Shown piece after piece: positions 13,191 through 25,290 of a DNA stretch of 64,000 nt; positions within the stretch are counted from its first letter, which is position 1; each line of letters opens with the position of its first letter. The stretch comes from Odiellus spinosus (lineage: Eukaryota; Arthropoda; Arachnida; Opiliones; Phalangiidae). The stretch spans positions 9,224,190 to 9,288,189 of the forward strand of contig OY987236.1 in assembly GCA_963920705.1 (NCBI GenBank), read 5' to 3'. A model generated the notes under the pieces. The model had not been told where the DNA came from and searched no databases. It was given only the letters and a program-made list of their open reading frames with translations. Made by a program: the position numbers and the translations under genes.

Positions 13191-13377
13191 CTAATTCAAA
13201 GCAATTAAAAGCACAATTAAAATTGTTCGTGTAGTTAAAAATTATATTTTCCTAAATTTACTGCCAAGATTTTCTGTGGTCCTGTATAAGTGTACCCTAA
13301 TTTAAAGCAATTTAAAACACATAATTAAAATTGTTCATATAGTTAAAATTAATATTTTCCTTAACTTATTGCCAGCA
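13191..13377 (+). repeat. Tandem duplication, 106-base period
   Basis: Copies start at 13191 and 13297: CTAATT(C/T)AAAGCAATT, then AATTAAAATTGTTC, TATAGTTAAAA-like sequence and TATTTTCCT, ending CTGCCA or TTGCCA. Confidence 0.75.
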
Positions 13378-13379
13378 TA

Positions 13380-16300
13380 ATTGTTCTAAAAAAATTGTTC
13401 AAAAAAAATATTCTATTAAGAGTAATAATTCTATATTTTGACAAAAGATCTATACAGCTGTCTCAAAATTTTACAATTTGGTTTTCCCAAAACGGTTAAA
13501 AACTCTCTATAGGGTGAAACGACTAAAAATAGGCCTTGGCTAAATAATTAGCATAAATTATAATGAAATTCACATACAAAATTTATCTTTTTAGGATTAA
13601 GTATATAAAAATTATGTATATAATTTAAAACTCCTCTAAATACAAAATTCAATACTATCCACGGCCCTCCCATCTCATTTCTAAATCCCATCGCAAATTA
13701 AATTCTCGAAAGCTAGTGAAGTGAAAGTAGGGTTCAGTCAGGGCTTACGACGTTTAAAATCTAGATCCTATACTCTAATAAACTTAATAAAGGACTCTTT
13801 TTGCGGGCGGCGACTCTAAATAACGAGGATTGCCATCGAAATTGAAAGGCCTAAAAGAAAAAAAGAGGATGAGATAGAAAAAATAAGGGAAAAAAAAGCC
13901 TTGTTAGTCTAATTCAAGTTTTAAAACATTCTCGTCACGTGCCCGAAGAGACATTCCTCACTTCAAAGCCAAAAGCAATTAACTTTTAAAGTTTTGAAAA
14001 ATTTTAATGAAATTATGGGATTTTTGTCTGATTATTTGTAATTAGAATTTTAGCAAATTGCGCTAATAAGGGGTGTTGTGAACGTCTAGTACACTTAAAG
14101 CAATTGCTACAAACATGTCTTATCGTTTGATATTAATTTTCTTGAATTAAATACAAAACTAATCAATTCGATTAATTTAAGTTATAAGAAAATAAATTAG
14201 TCGTTAAATTATAATCCCATGGAATATTAAAAAGGGATGAGAAAGATTTCTTAATTATTTCTCGATCCAAGTGGTTTCCAAAATTATACAAAATTTGCGT
14301 TTTTGTTTATTCTTTCTTTAAACTACAATTATTTCCACCTCTAGTCTGTCTCTTGTCAATTTTCTCTCATAAAACTATACTTAATTTTAATTTTACCATG
14401 AAATAGTTATAGGTAAATTTTAATTAGGAATTAAAATCAAAAGATAATTTAACTAGAGTTGCTTGAATTTTGCTTTCACGTGAAGAGTTTCAAAGGGCAC
14501 CCTGCATTAAACTTCTGAAATGACAGTCCAAGAGAAACTAGGATTATTTTTTTCTTTCAATTCCGCGTATTGGAGAGTAGAAGAGAAAACTAACCAGCAC
14601 GAAATGAAGTTAAATAAAAAAGGAAAAAAAGATCCAAAATTAAACTCGAAATTGGAAGCAAAAGGGGAAAGTAAAAAATAAAATAAAATGAGAAGACCAA
14701 ATTGGAATATTAATCAAAATTATTATAGAAATTCGGACGAAAAAAAAAAAATGCTTTTTTAACGAAGCTATTTTGGATTTGAATTATAGTGTTTAAAGTG
14801 AACGTGAAATGGAAACTTTTATCAGATATTTAAATTTTCATTTAAAATAGGACTAAAATTTAATTCAGGATGAATTCAGGTTTATTCATTTGATCTATTT
14901 GATATAGTTCTGTTGAAATTTTTCAATTTGGAGCATTTTTAAAAAAATTTTGTCGATCCAAATTTTTCCTTCATAAGGTAAATTTCTATAGTTTTTGTCC
15001 AAAAACATCTTGATTGAAAACGGGGCTTAAAGATTAAAGATTAGCGCGAGATAAATTTGACAAGACCCGAATCGAGTCGAAATTTGAATGTCTACTTTAA
15101 ATTATAGGCCATTTTTACCGCAATTTTGCCCACAAAATATCATTAATTTGAGATGAGTAAAAATTAAACCTAAAGGCGCGTTTTCAATCAAAATTTTTTG
15201 GGCCAAGAATCAAGCTTTTCGTTTAACCCACGTTATTTGGTTTCGCGTTGTTGAATTTATGTTGTTGGCACAGTTAATAAATTTAATATAAAAGATTTAT
15301 TAATTACTCGAATCTTAATCTCTCGTCTATTACCCAGAACGATATAAATGAAGTGTAATTCTACAATTATTCGGGATAAATTTGCAATATGGCTAATTAT
15401 GAAGCGGATTTATACGCGACGATAAATCTCACCGGATCGGAGATAGGAACAATGAATCTTAGCCTTGAACTTCATTAATCCTTATCATTTTAAAAGTAAG
15501 AATTCATTCTGATTGCGGGATGAGAAAATGAATTAAAAATAAAAGGCTTAAGTCCTATAGGTTGGATGAAGAGAGTCTTAAACCGCGGAAGCGTCTGTCC
15601 TGGAACCCTCTCTTATAATTCTAGTGACGGATCACTACCCGTTTTGGGTCTTGGAGACGTATGCTTATATATTTCGCGGATAAGCCTCGTCGTAATTGAA
15701 ATTTAACATTTGAAGACGGCGGCAAAGCAGCTCGTCATATATGTTAGATGTATACTACGTCTTAAACTTAAAGGGGAACTAAACTGAAAAAAACTAAATT
15801 AAAATTCGATTTCCGATTCTAAAAATGATTTTGCATTTTTAAATAAACTTTTGTGACTTCATAAACATTCTATTTAAATTAAATGATGTTAGTATTAGAG
15901 CTCGTTGATTGTCTGAGATTAATTATGGTCCATTAGATAAATGTATTACAAAGTAAATTATTATCGAAAGAAAGATATACTTATATAGGAAGAAAAACCA
16001 AATGATTTATGTTAAAAATATTGTGCGTAAACAGAGCTTCGGCTTGACAGACTTTTTAAATTTTTCTACACAATGATTTTAAAGTAAATTAAATGTTTTC
16101 TTCTGGTATGAGAGAGTTACAATATAAAAATATCTCCAAGGAGAAATACATATATCCTCCTTCTCAAGCTCCAAAATTACCTTACTTTTCCAAATAAATA
16201 TGAGTTTTATTTTAGACCTCTTGTATTTATTTTTATCTCCCCCCCCCCCCAAAGGAGCTAGGTAAGACCTTGTAAAGGGGGATGATGAGTTCATGCGCAG

Positions 16301-19300
16301 TGGCGGGGATGTTTCCCCCCTTTTGGAAGTGGTCAAAATAAACTCAAGAAGTCTATTGCCTGATTTACTCTAAAGAACTCTGACAGTGTTCCAGGGGGGT
16401 TTACGAATAAAGCGGGATTACTGTTTAAAATTTAAAGTTCAATATACCTTTAACTCAGATCCGAGACCTGGCTATAAGATGGGAGTACAAAAGTACACTT
16501 ATCAAATTTGCAGGAGCGATAGAGGAAGGACAGCGTGCGACCTTAAGTTCGGACATTTATATAGGCTCGTTCTACACGAGATTTGGAAAGCGTCTTTACG
16601 AGGGTAAACATTGTCATAACTAGCCGGCTCTGTTAAGGCCTAAGAGCGAGCCCTTATACCTAACATCCGTAACACACAGGGTGTTATAGTTCTTCTCTTC
16701 AATATGAGTTGACATAATAGGATAAAAGCGAGACAGATTGATACACAATGTTAAACCTCATAGGAATAAAAGTAGTCGTGTTTTCCAGGTTCAAGATACG
16801 TTAAGTCTGAAATTTAGTTTAATATTACCGTACTAGAAAGTATATCCTGCTTTGTTATTTTACATAAAAACATATAAATGGATAAAAAGTGGATTTTTTT
16901 ATGGCTCAATGATTCCAAATTCTCGAAAACATTTTGTCTGAAATGGATTTAGGCTTAGCAAGTCTAGTTGGCAACTTTGCGAATTACAGCAAAATAATAG
17001 GCGAGTCGAATTGGCTTAAGTATTTCAAAAGCTCCATTAGATTAAAATAAACTCAATTCCACTTAATAACTGTCTAATTTTCATTAGGCCGTTAGAACCG
17101 GTGTGCAATTTGTGACAATATAGAGTAGCACCCTGTACATCATAGCACGCGCTTGCGGAAACCCGTGAAAGCATGCAGCTATACGTTTCTGCATATGTAC
17201 ATGAAATTACAGTCAATCGACACTACTGTTAAAAGCAGGGGAGGCTCTATACTAAATCCCATACCTTATTATATGGTATAGTTTACAGTAATAAATGGCT
17301 CAAATATATATAGTGATAAATTACAATAACGTTTGTATTGTTAAGAATCTTTATATGGTTCATAAAAACCTGGAATACCTAGAAATATCAGGGAATTTGA
17401 ATTTTAATATCAGAGAAGCTTAAATATTTACGTACTACTTCTTAATAATAAACTTTATAGTCATTTAGTTGGAACGATCTGTATCAGCTAATTACGAAGA
17501 ATTAGTATCAGAAAAACCTTGTATAGTTTCAGAGAAATTGGTTTATCAAATTTCGCTTTAACTAACAGATGTCAAAAAACTTTCGTATTTTTAATTTTAC
17601 TATACAAATTACTTATGCTAAAATAAATAGATAAGTGTATATGGCTTAACAATCTAGAGGCAAGAAAATGGTATGTAACAGTAAGTTGATGGTCTAGTTC
17701 TTTAGCGCATAAAACACGATTTGGGGTGGAGTACTGTAACCGTTGCTTCTCCCTATAGACCGGAATTAAAATCCGTCTGGAGTCGGGGGAGACGACAATG
17801 GGATTCAATTCGTCATGCAAAATAAAGACAATATACAGAATAAAACCTGGCACTCTTTACCGTAGCTTTCAAATCGCGTGGAAATCTCGCAATAAATGCC
17901 TAAAACTTCACTGTCTCAATTTCAAAGATCAGACTATAATAGTTAGGAGGAAAAAAAAAGTAAAAAGGGGTTGGTGTCTATCTATAAAAGACGAAAAAGG
18001 GTATACCGTCGGTCTAAAAAACTCTTCGCCTACCCCCGCAAAATAATTGATCCTGGTATCGACTAAAGGGGTTGATTCTACCTCCTTCAGGCCCCTCACA
18101 TATATCCTACTTTTGTTAAAAACCTAATTGGAAAATTCAATATGGTGTTACCTTAATTCTTAAAATACGTAACTCGTCGTATACTTGGTTTTGTTTCACT
18201 TTTAACATTTTCTATTCCCTCAAATTTAAAGGGAGAGTTAATTTCTATCAATTACTGATCGATTAAATAGTCCCATAATCCACTGCTAACTTAATTGGGA
18301 TCAATGGTGAGTTTAATATCTCAAAGTTAACGCGCCTCCGGTCAACGAACAAAAGGGTGCGCTTCTTAAGCCTATTTTGAAAGGTTTTACAGTCGCAATA
18401 AAGCAAGTGATTTCCCAAAAACTAGTTAAAAAGAGAGATATCAAACCATAAACATAGTATTAATAGATCTAGATAAACTACCCTATACCTAAGTCTCGTT
18501 CAAAAAACGTCAGAAACAGAACATATTTTCAAACGCTCAAACTCCACTGTAACAAAAAAATATCACTCTGTGCTGAGTGAAATTTGTACAGTAAGTCGAG
18601 GCTTAAAAATATGGTATTCGCTCCATGGATTCCTATTAAGTCTACTTCAGGAATAAATTAAAAATGGATTTCTATCTTAATATTTGTTTGTAATGTTTTT
18701 TACATCTTTAATAAAATTAATTTATTATAGTTGTTACGGTAACATTAATACAAAAAAAAACAATTTTAATGATGCGCCCTTTTGTAACTAAGGACCCAAT
18801 GGCATCTACAAGCAATAGGGAGGAAAGGGGGGTATGATATAAGTCGAAAAACCAATAGAAAAGAGACGGGAAAAAACTCTTTCGAAACCCCCAAACATTT
18901 GCGACCCGCTGTATCCCTTTACCGAACTTTTTATTCTCATTCCATTATTGAATAACAATAGGTCCAAGAAACGCAATTAATACTTTTTATAAGAGGATTT
19001 TGAGGAAGCTTTTCTCCCCTCCCCTCTCGCCTATGAGTCTTGGAGAGGGTACTTATAATTTTTTGCAACTATACCCTCGAAGCCCCAGCCTGCATGTTAT
19101 AGATTAGGGCTTATTTGCAATCGCGTCAAATGGTTTGCTATTTTTTATCCCCACTTTTTTTTCCTCCTCTTCCCATTTTTCCGATTTCGAAACTATAAGC
19201 CATGTACCACAATAAGAGCCAAGATAGAAAATTGGATCAAATTATTGTTCGTTCGAATGGAAAATTAATTTAAATTGAATTTGGATTTTTTTTAGAAAGG

Positions 19301-20387
19301 GGGTAGAATACAATAATTATCGATAATTTGGGACGATTCAAAATCTCCAATATCTGACTGAAATTATACGATAAAGTTCAATAAATGTAAGTTATTATGA
19401 TAATTTGGTTCTTTGGCCTCGCAATTATATGTCCTAATTTAACTTTAGAATTAGAAATATTTATTTTCAATCAGATGATAGTTCAATGACGGAATTAGTA
19501 ATACTTATTTTCTATTTTATGATAATTTGACCTTGTAATTAATATTTATGGTATATAATATGATAATATATAAATGTTTGGAGTTATTTACGAAAAAATA
19601 AACCCGAGTGACTGTTAAAAAATAAGAGATAACCTCAATTAACTGCGCACTAAGTGCTGACTAACTAAACACGAACAACGCCATTAAATTCGAATTAAAC
19701 GTAAATGCGTATAAATCTGACCTTCGGTATTTCAAATATATATAAGTATATAAATGTAGTTTTTGATATATTAGCAAACTTCATCAATTCATTAAGACTG
19801 TATTAAATTTCCACTTCAAGTTGGAAGCATTCATAAAGCTAGCCTATAACCTATCTCTATGATTTGATGGCTTAGAGATAGAGGCAGTCTATCTTTAAGC
19901 TTGCTAACAACGAATTCGAGGTGGAATTGACTATATACGTGTGTGTCAATGAAAAATATTACAGAAATAGGAAAAATTAGGATCGCAATGTTTAATCACA
20001 GGGTTTTTCCGTAACCTTAGATGTTTAAAGAAAAAATGAAATTTAACTTAGGACAGCTGATATTTGTTTAAACAGACTGGGTTTAAAAATGTAATAGCGA
20101 CACGATACGTGCTCGTCACGAGACTCTCCTCCAATAAAATTCTTCGTAATTTAAGTTGGGTGTCAACTGGAATTTACTATTCTGCCGAAGCTAAAAAAAA
20201 TCCTAAACTCGAATAGACTTAGCTTTAGCTCGTATGGAAAACTCAAACTAACTCAAAGTATATGAAAAATAACCCAGAAACAACCCTAATGTAACAGGCG
20301 AGTACATTAAACAAACACACTGAGGGCTATTCGGATATTTTCCGATTTAAGGCGCAAATAATAAAGTCATTAACTAAGAAATAATAC
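13380..20387. other. Gene-free 7 kb upstream of the secreted protein gene
   Basis: The largest open frame is 93 codons and none has a recognisable product. It contains lone TTAAAGGGG (15772) and TTAAAGGGAGAG (18226) MITE ends, a C11 tract near 16231, and a reverse relative of the 38-base dispersed motif near 16745. Exons of a gene with short coding blocks could be missed here. Confidence 0.45.
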
Positions 20388-20427
20388 TGATATATAAACG
20401 ATGGTTGAACGTAGCTCATCCTCAGTT
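20388..20427 (+). promoter_or_regulatory. Core promoter: TATA box plus initiator
   Basis: A TATATAAA box lies at 20391-20398. About 33 bases downstream is TCAGTT at 20422-20427, which fits the TCAGT-type initiator known from arthropod promoters. The A at 20424 is the likely transcription start, giving a 5' leader of about 25 bases before the ATG at 20449. The spacing is close to the canonical 30-31 bases. The initiator role is inferred from motif and spacing; no transcript evidence is available here. Confidence 0.65.
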
Positions 20428-20448
20428 AATTCTAACCTTTAACTAATC

Positions 20449-21792
20449 ATGAGAACCTTCGCCGTTATCGCCGCCTTGATGGCAACTTTAGCCATCGCCC
20501 ATGGACATAGACACGGACATGGTCACCATTCTGGTGCCATGAAGATGTTGTCTCTCTTGTGCTGTAAGTATATACTGCTATTTCCACTCTTTGGTGAACT
20601 ATTTTGCTAATTTGGTAAATGAACTTTAATTTAGCCCCTGATACCTGCGTACCTCGTGATATTAAGGACGATATCTTAGCTACTTGGACTGATACTGTAC
20701 ATATAACATTATAATGATTTTTAAATCTGAATGATATCGCTAAGGCTAATTTTTGTGTTCCTGCATGAAATAGGGTAACAAAATCTGGACTCACTGTCTT
20801 ACTGCCAACGGTGGAACATGCACCTTTAAGAACATGATGGCCGTAAGTTTGATACTTTTGAAATTAAACTAACTGTTTAATTGTAGAAATTTTGATTGTT
20901 ACTTTCTCATATGGATCTCAAATTCTCACGATTAATTTACAATAGAAACCTTAATTTCGTACAATTATTTTGCCATTGGTACTCCAAATTTCCCAGGTTA
21001 ACCTCTCACAAGGACCCCATATTTCCACGATTATTTCTAAAACAAACCTCAAATTTACACGATAAATTAACAATATAAACCCTAAAATCGATTAATTGAC
21101 CTCACATACCCTAATTTCCAATTAAGGCTTACTTCTCAGATTGTCCCCCAAATTCAAACGATTAATATACCTAATTGCCAAAGTTATTTATATTCTCATA
21201 AAGCAAAATATGTTTTTGGGACCTCTCGTGTAAAATAATTAAGTATATAATATTAAAACTTTTAAATTTATATGACCCGTTTTCCAATTACAGATTGGTA
21301 TGTGCGGATATCAAAGATTGATGAATATGACTGATATTACAGTAGCCGAAGCTCGCGATACCGTCAAGAAAGTCGGATGGAAGAGTCTTGAAGTAATAAG
21401 ACACCCCAAATATTTCTCAAAAATACACAAAAAGAGGTGCATAATTAAATTTTAACACTCACCAAATTTATCAACTCTTGCAGACCTGTTGCGGAAACAC
21501 CATTACTCTTAAGATGTTGACTTGCGCCGAAGTAAGTTCATCCCAAAAAAACCTAAAAATAAATAAATGAAAAAAATTATAAATAAATTATATTTTTTTT
21601 AACTAACAGCCCCCTAAGAGTGAGCATCACGGACACCACGGTCACCATGGTCATAAACACCACGGACCTAACCACCATGAACATCGTCACCATCACGGTG
21701 AACACAGACCCACCACCGAAATCCATTACGATGGACCCATTACCGAAGAGGAAGTTAATGAGAAAATTACCATGTTCATAATTAACCATTAA
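20449..21792 (+). CDS. Secreted cysteine-rich, histidine-rich protein (six exons, 191 aa)
   Basis: Exons are 20449-20563, 20635-20696, 20774-20842, 21294-21392, 21484-21531 and 21610-21792. All introns are GT-AG; the first is phase 1 and the rest phase 0, so the frame is maintained to a TAA stop. Residues 1-17 form a signal peptide (hydrophobic, ending AIA before HG), so the product is probably secreted. The mature start is His/Gly-rich (residues 18-30). The core has eight cysteines at 38, 43, 67, 75, 86, 117, 118 and 129 (spacing C-x4-C-x23-C-x7-C-x10-C-x30-CC-x10-C), compatible with four disulfides. Exon 6 encodes a tail dense in HH, HG and EH pairs (about residues 136-162), then an acidic end. 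Metal binding (Zn, Cu or Ni) by the tail is inferred from composition only. I do not recognise the family. The second donor (GTACAT) is the weakest junction, though using it keeps the frame. No neighbouring gene helps assign a role. Confidence 0.87.
20905..21185 (+). repeat. Degenerate minisatellite in intron 3
   Basis: The long third intron (20843-21293) contains several diverged copies of a ~45-50 base unit built on an A/T-rich core such as CACGATTAATTTACAATA and CACGATAAATTAACAATATA, separated by CTCAAAT or CCCCAAAT stretches. It accounts for most of this intron's extra length; the other introns are only about 71-101 bases. Confidence 0.55.
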
Positions 21793-21834
21793 GTTAATTA
21801 AAATGTTATGATATATATGAATAGAAATATTTAA

Positions 21835-21840
21835 AATAAA
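21835..21840 (+). terminator. Poly(A) signal AATAAA of the secreted protein gene
   Basis: AATAAA lies 43 bases after the stop codon at 21790-21792, a plausible distance for cleavage near 21855-21870. The 3' UTR would be short. Confidence 0.6.
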
Positions 21841-21880
21841 ATTAATTAAAGTAAATGAAAAAAGTTGAGATTTTAAAAAC

Positions 21881-22033
21881 GCCTGCAAAAATGTTTCAAC
21901 ACTCGAACTTCGGTGCCAAAATCGAAGATATCATACAGGGGCTAGAAACTTACAGTACTTTCAACTCACCCCTGTAAAAGTGTTTTAACCGTTCATCTTC
22001 TGTGTTCATAGAAAAGATAATCTTTCAGGGGCA
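21881..22033 (+). repeat. Pair of ~62-nt conserved two-box elements downstream of the secreted protein gene
   Basis: Two units start at 21881 and 21970, 89 bases apart. Each opens with box 1 (close to CCTGTARAARTGTTTCAAC) and continues with box 2 (close to GTGTTCANRGAARAGATAA), ending in CAGGGG. In the second unit CCCCTG and following AAAG can pair with CTTT and CAGGGG to close a stem of about ten base pairs. Related units occur at 2997, 3087, 39853 and 44039. Whether it is a transposon fragment or an RNA structure cannot be decided from sequence alone. Confidence 0.6.
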
Positions 22034-22060
22034 AGAAGCCTAATAGATTTTCGACAAATA

Positions 22061-22237
22061 GAGATCGGGGTTTGGACAAAATAATCCACAACTATCAGTT
22101 AATCAGTTAATCATAAAAAAATAATCGGAAAATTATTTGCGATTACATTAGGATTTATCATAGACTTTCCTCGAAAAATTTTAAGTTATGAATAAAGATA
22201 ATATAATCAGAAATTTTCTTGTCCAAACCCCGATCTC
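22061..22237. mobile_element. 177-base MITE, family GAGATCGGGG, copy 1
   Basis: Terminal inverted repeats are GAGATCGGGGTTTGGACAA and its exact complement. Both ends are flanked by TA, the target preference of Tc1/mariner-like elements. The interior is A/T-rich and non-coding. Confidence 0.85.
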
Positions 22238-23047
22238 TATCGACAAAAATATGAAATGAAGGATATGTTTCAAATTAAAAGTTGGACTGCCTGGATTAAG
22301 TACTTTCATGAAAAGGACCACGGGAATGGAACTGAATCACGTGTCAGAACGCGACCTTAGTAATGACGTAGTCTTGCTTTAAAAAATTTCGAAGATGAGG
22401 ATTACAGGGTTTTTCTATACAATATTTAAAATCTTTGCGAAAATGCTTATCAAATTCCATTTAAACTGCGCAAGAAATCAGTTGACAGCCTTATTTATAT
22501 TATCATTTAATATTTTAAATGAAAATATCCCAAATTGAAATATTTGTGCACTGATTACATATTAATTAATGCAATTTATTAAACGTTATAGAAATAAAAG
22601 TACTTGTTGAAAACTAGCCAAACTTTCTATTTTCTAATTTGAAGGAGAAAAAAAAAAAGGGAAATTTTGAACTGTCTTTTACTCTTTTTGAAACTTTTCC
22701 CTTTATCCCCGCACATTTTTTATATTGTCATAAAAATGGGGTAAAACTAAGCGGCTCCAGTTTCCCCCAAATTACTAAACTGCTTTGTAATTAGGCATTT
22801 TTTTATTTCACCCAGGGTCCTGTCGTCCGTTCTTTTCTAATTAAAGAAAACGTGTTCGTTCAGTTGGAAGATTTAGGCTTAGTAGAAAAAAAGAAAAAGG
22901 CGCGACAAATCTATCCAGCCGGTTAAAGAGAGAGTATATGATATAGTCGGAATAAAGTGTACCTTTAAGTACGATCAAAGCTAGCTTCCTTTTTTCTTTT
23001 TCTTAGCTTTGCACGTGCTAAAAACACAAACTGAATCGAAAATTTGA

Positions 23048-23069
23048 TTTTTTTTTTTTTTTTTTTTCA
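23048..23069. repeat. Poly(T) tract
   Basis: A run of about 21 T residues ending in CAG. It resembles a polypyrimidine-AG acceptor, but no exon could be assigned downstream. Confidence 0.8.
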
Positions 23070-23392
23070 GAGCTGTATATAAAAAAATAATAAAGGCGGG
23101 AAACCCCAACACCACGCCACGTTCGAGGACGGGCGATCAAAGGTTGCTAAGGCACACCAACCTTAAGTACTTGTGGTGATGGGGAATAGAGTGGAAGGCA
23201 TGTTTTCAGGTGATTTCTAAGAACTGACTTATACCTGATTTCACTCGTTCTGAAATATGGTTCCATTCGGTCACTATGTTCACTATACTTTCAATATATA
23301 GTGAAAACAATGATGGTGCATTAAGACACAATATTTAATCTCATAAGGTAGAAATAAAATGCTTTGGGTAACGGACTACTTACAGCTCTATG

Positions 23393-23545
23393 CGTTTTAA
23401 CATTGTGTATATATCCGCCTCAGTTTTTATCATTACGTCGATCAACTCCTTTTGAAAAGACATTCAAGTAATTTTATATATTCTTGCGCATACAATTTGG
23501 CTATGAGTTTTAACATACTGTATTAGTCCGTCTCAACTTATTCTA
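23393..23545 (+). repeat. Two copies of a ~38-base dispersed motif
   Basis: TTTTAACATTGTGTATATAT followed by CCGCCTCAGTTTTT at 23396, and TTTTAACATACTGTATTAGT followed by CCGTCTCAAC about 113 bases later. Further copies are at 29789 and 33291, and a reverse-strand relative near 16741-16765. Confidence 0.5.
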
Positions 23546-24443
23546 TGGAATAATTATTCATTTCCAATTGAACTGGAGTTTTATATAAAATATATAATTA
23601 AATTATATGGCAACTATGAATTAAAAATGTATTTAAATACATCAAATGATTTATGATTTAACTCAAACACAAGTTGAAGTGTTTTTTGGTCTCGGTAATA
23701 TTTCTAAAAATTTTCAGACTTACGAAAAATCTTATATTCTTTCATGCTGAAAACTTAAAATTATACCAGAACAAGAATGAATATTGCAAAAATTATAAAT
23801 AATCTGAATTTTTAATGACCCAATCCTCCTAGTTAACTCTCCTACCCCCCAATAAATCTTTATTCCGTCACACTTCGCGAACGAACTAAACATGTATAAT
23901 ACTAAAGGCAAAGAAAAAAAAATTGCCTAGGGACGATATTTTCTTGTTAAAAGAAGACAGTTGGAAAAGAGAGGGAGATTATGGAAGCTAGGGGCTAAGA
24001 TTACCGAGAGGGCGAACCTTGAGTTAGGCCTATAAGCGAATAGGGATAAAAGCTATACGCACACACGCAAAAAAAAAGAACGCCAGTAAGATGAGCCCAT
24101 TGGGTGCGAGTTACATCCAAGATGATACGCCACCGTTGCCGCTGCTAGGTCAAAAAACGCCTGCTTAATCATTCATTAAACCAGAATGTTGTTTATAAAG
24201 TGTTGACACGAAACATTAATATGAGCGATAAGAAATTAGCTTAAGCGCCTCCCGACGCTATATAAGAAAAAAATATTCTTAGCTCCCGAGTTAAAAAGCG
24301 ATAAGACACATTTCTAGAAGGAGGAGGGAGACACAGCCACCCGGGGAAAGATGAGAAGGAGCGCTAATATGTAGAAAAAAGTCGCTGGTGTCCGCTTTAA
24401 ATAAGCGGGCTGGCCCCCACCATCGCTTAATATAAGCTTAAAC

Positions 24444-25009
24444 GTAAAGGGTGAATGAAGAATAAAATAAACCTAACACGTTTTCAAGATCAGTTGGTAA
24501 TAATTATTTTTCTTTATAAAGTTTATCATAAGGTCAACAAAATAGAAGGCCCAAAAGAGAGATAGCTTAAACGGAATTTGCTTATTTACTGACACCACGG
24601 CCAACTGAGATCGACAAAGTTGGCCATTGTGAGACGGGGTCAATAAATAAGCAGACGCAGTTTTAGTATGGTTTACGATAAAGGAGTCAAAGACACAGAC
24701 TTCAAGGTTCTTGGGGACTTCAATTCTTTCTTGATTATGTATAAATCAATCCTCCTCAACTTTTATAATTTTATAAAATACTTATTTAAGACTTATTGTT
24801 AAAACCAAAATATACTGGAAATTATTTAAAAGCTTCCCAGTTCATTATCGAACACGGCAGACAAGCTAAAAGTTAATATTTTCGATTAAATTTAATTTAT
24901 ACTTTTAAGTTTTGAGCTCGATTCGTGTAAAAAACGAGTTCTCGATTTATCTCGATCAAGTGTTATATTTTATGACAATAAAAACAACTTTATTTCATCA
25001 TCCCTTTAG
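24444..25009. mobile_element. TTAAAGGG-type MITE with internal hairpin
   Basis: The left end is GTAAAGGGTGAATGAAGAATAAA; the right end complements CTAAAGGGATGATGAAATAAA. Inside, GCTTATTTACTGACACC (24580) pairs with GGTCAATAAATAAGC (24638-24652), with an inner CCAACT/AGTTGG pair. Confidence 0.62.
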
Positions 25010-25290
25010 AGAAAACTTGGTGGTGCCGAGACAAATTTTCTAAAGCGTCTTGGGAGATTAAGAAGACGTAGTAGTAGTATGAGTAGAAGGAAGATCGGGC
25101 CAAAAAAATGTAAAAATGTCGGAGCCGATTAATTGGAAAGAAGATAAAGTAAGGCGCCCCCCCTCTTTTTTAGGCCCAGAATGCATCTAGGAAAATATTT
25201 TGAAAGAAAACTTTCACCCGCTATATTATACGCGTCTCTGATTATTCTCCACAGCCTGCTCTAAGAAGCCAAAGAAATTGTCCCAGGAAA

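Larger units (their letters stand above)
22240..24443. other. No gene found; simple repeats
   Basis: Holds the poly(T) tract and two dispersed 38-base motifs. No open frame above 60 codons. Confidence 0.55.

Noticed and set aside
21577-21888. 103-codon minus-strand frame over the last exon of the secreted protein
   Set aside because: Antisense of the His-rich exon; Val/Met/Thr-rich composition is the complement of His codons.
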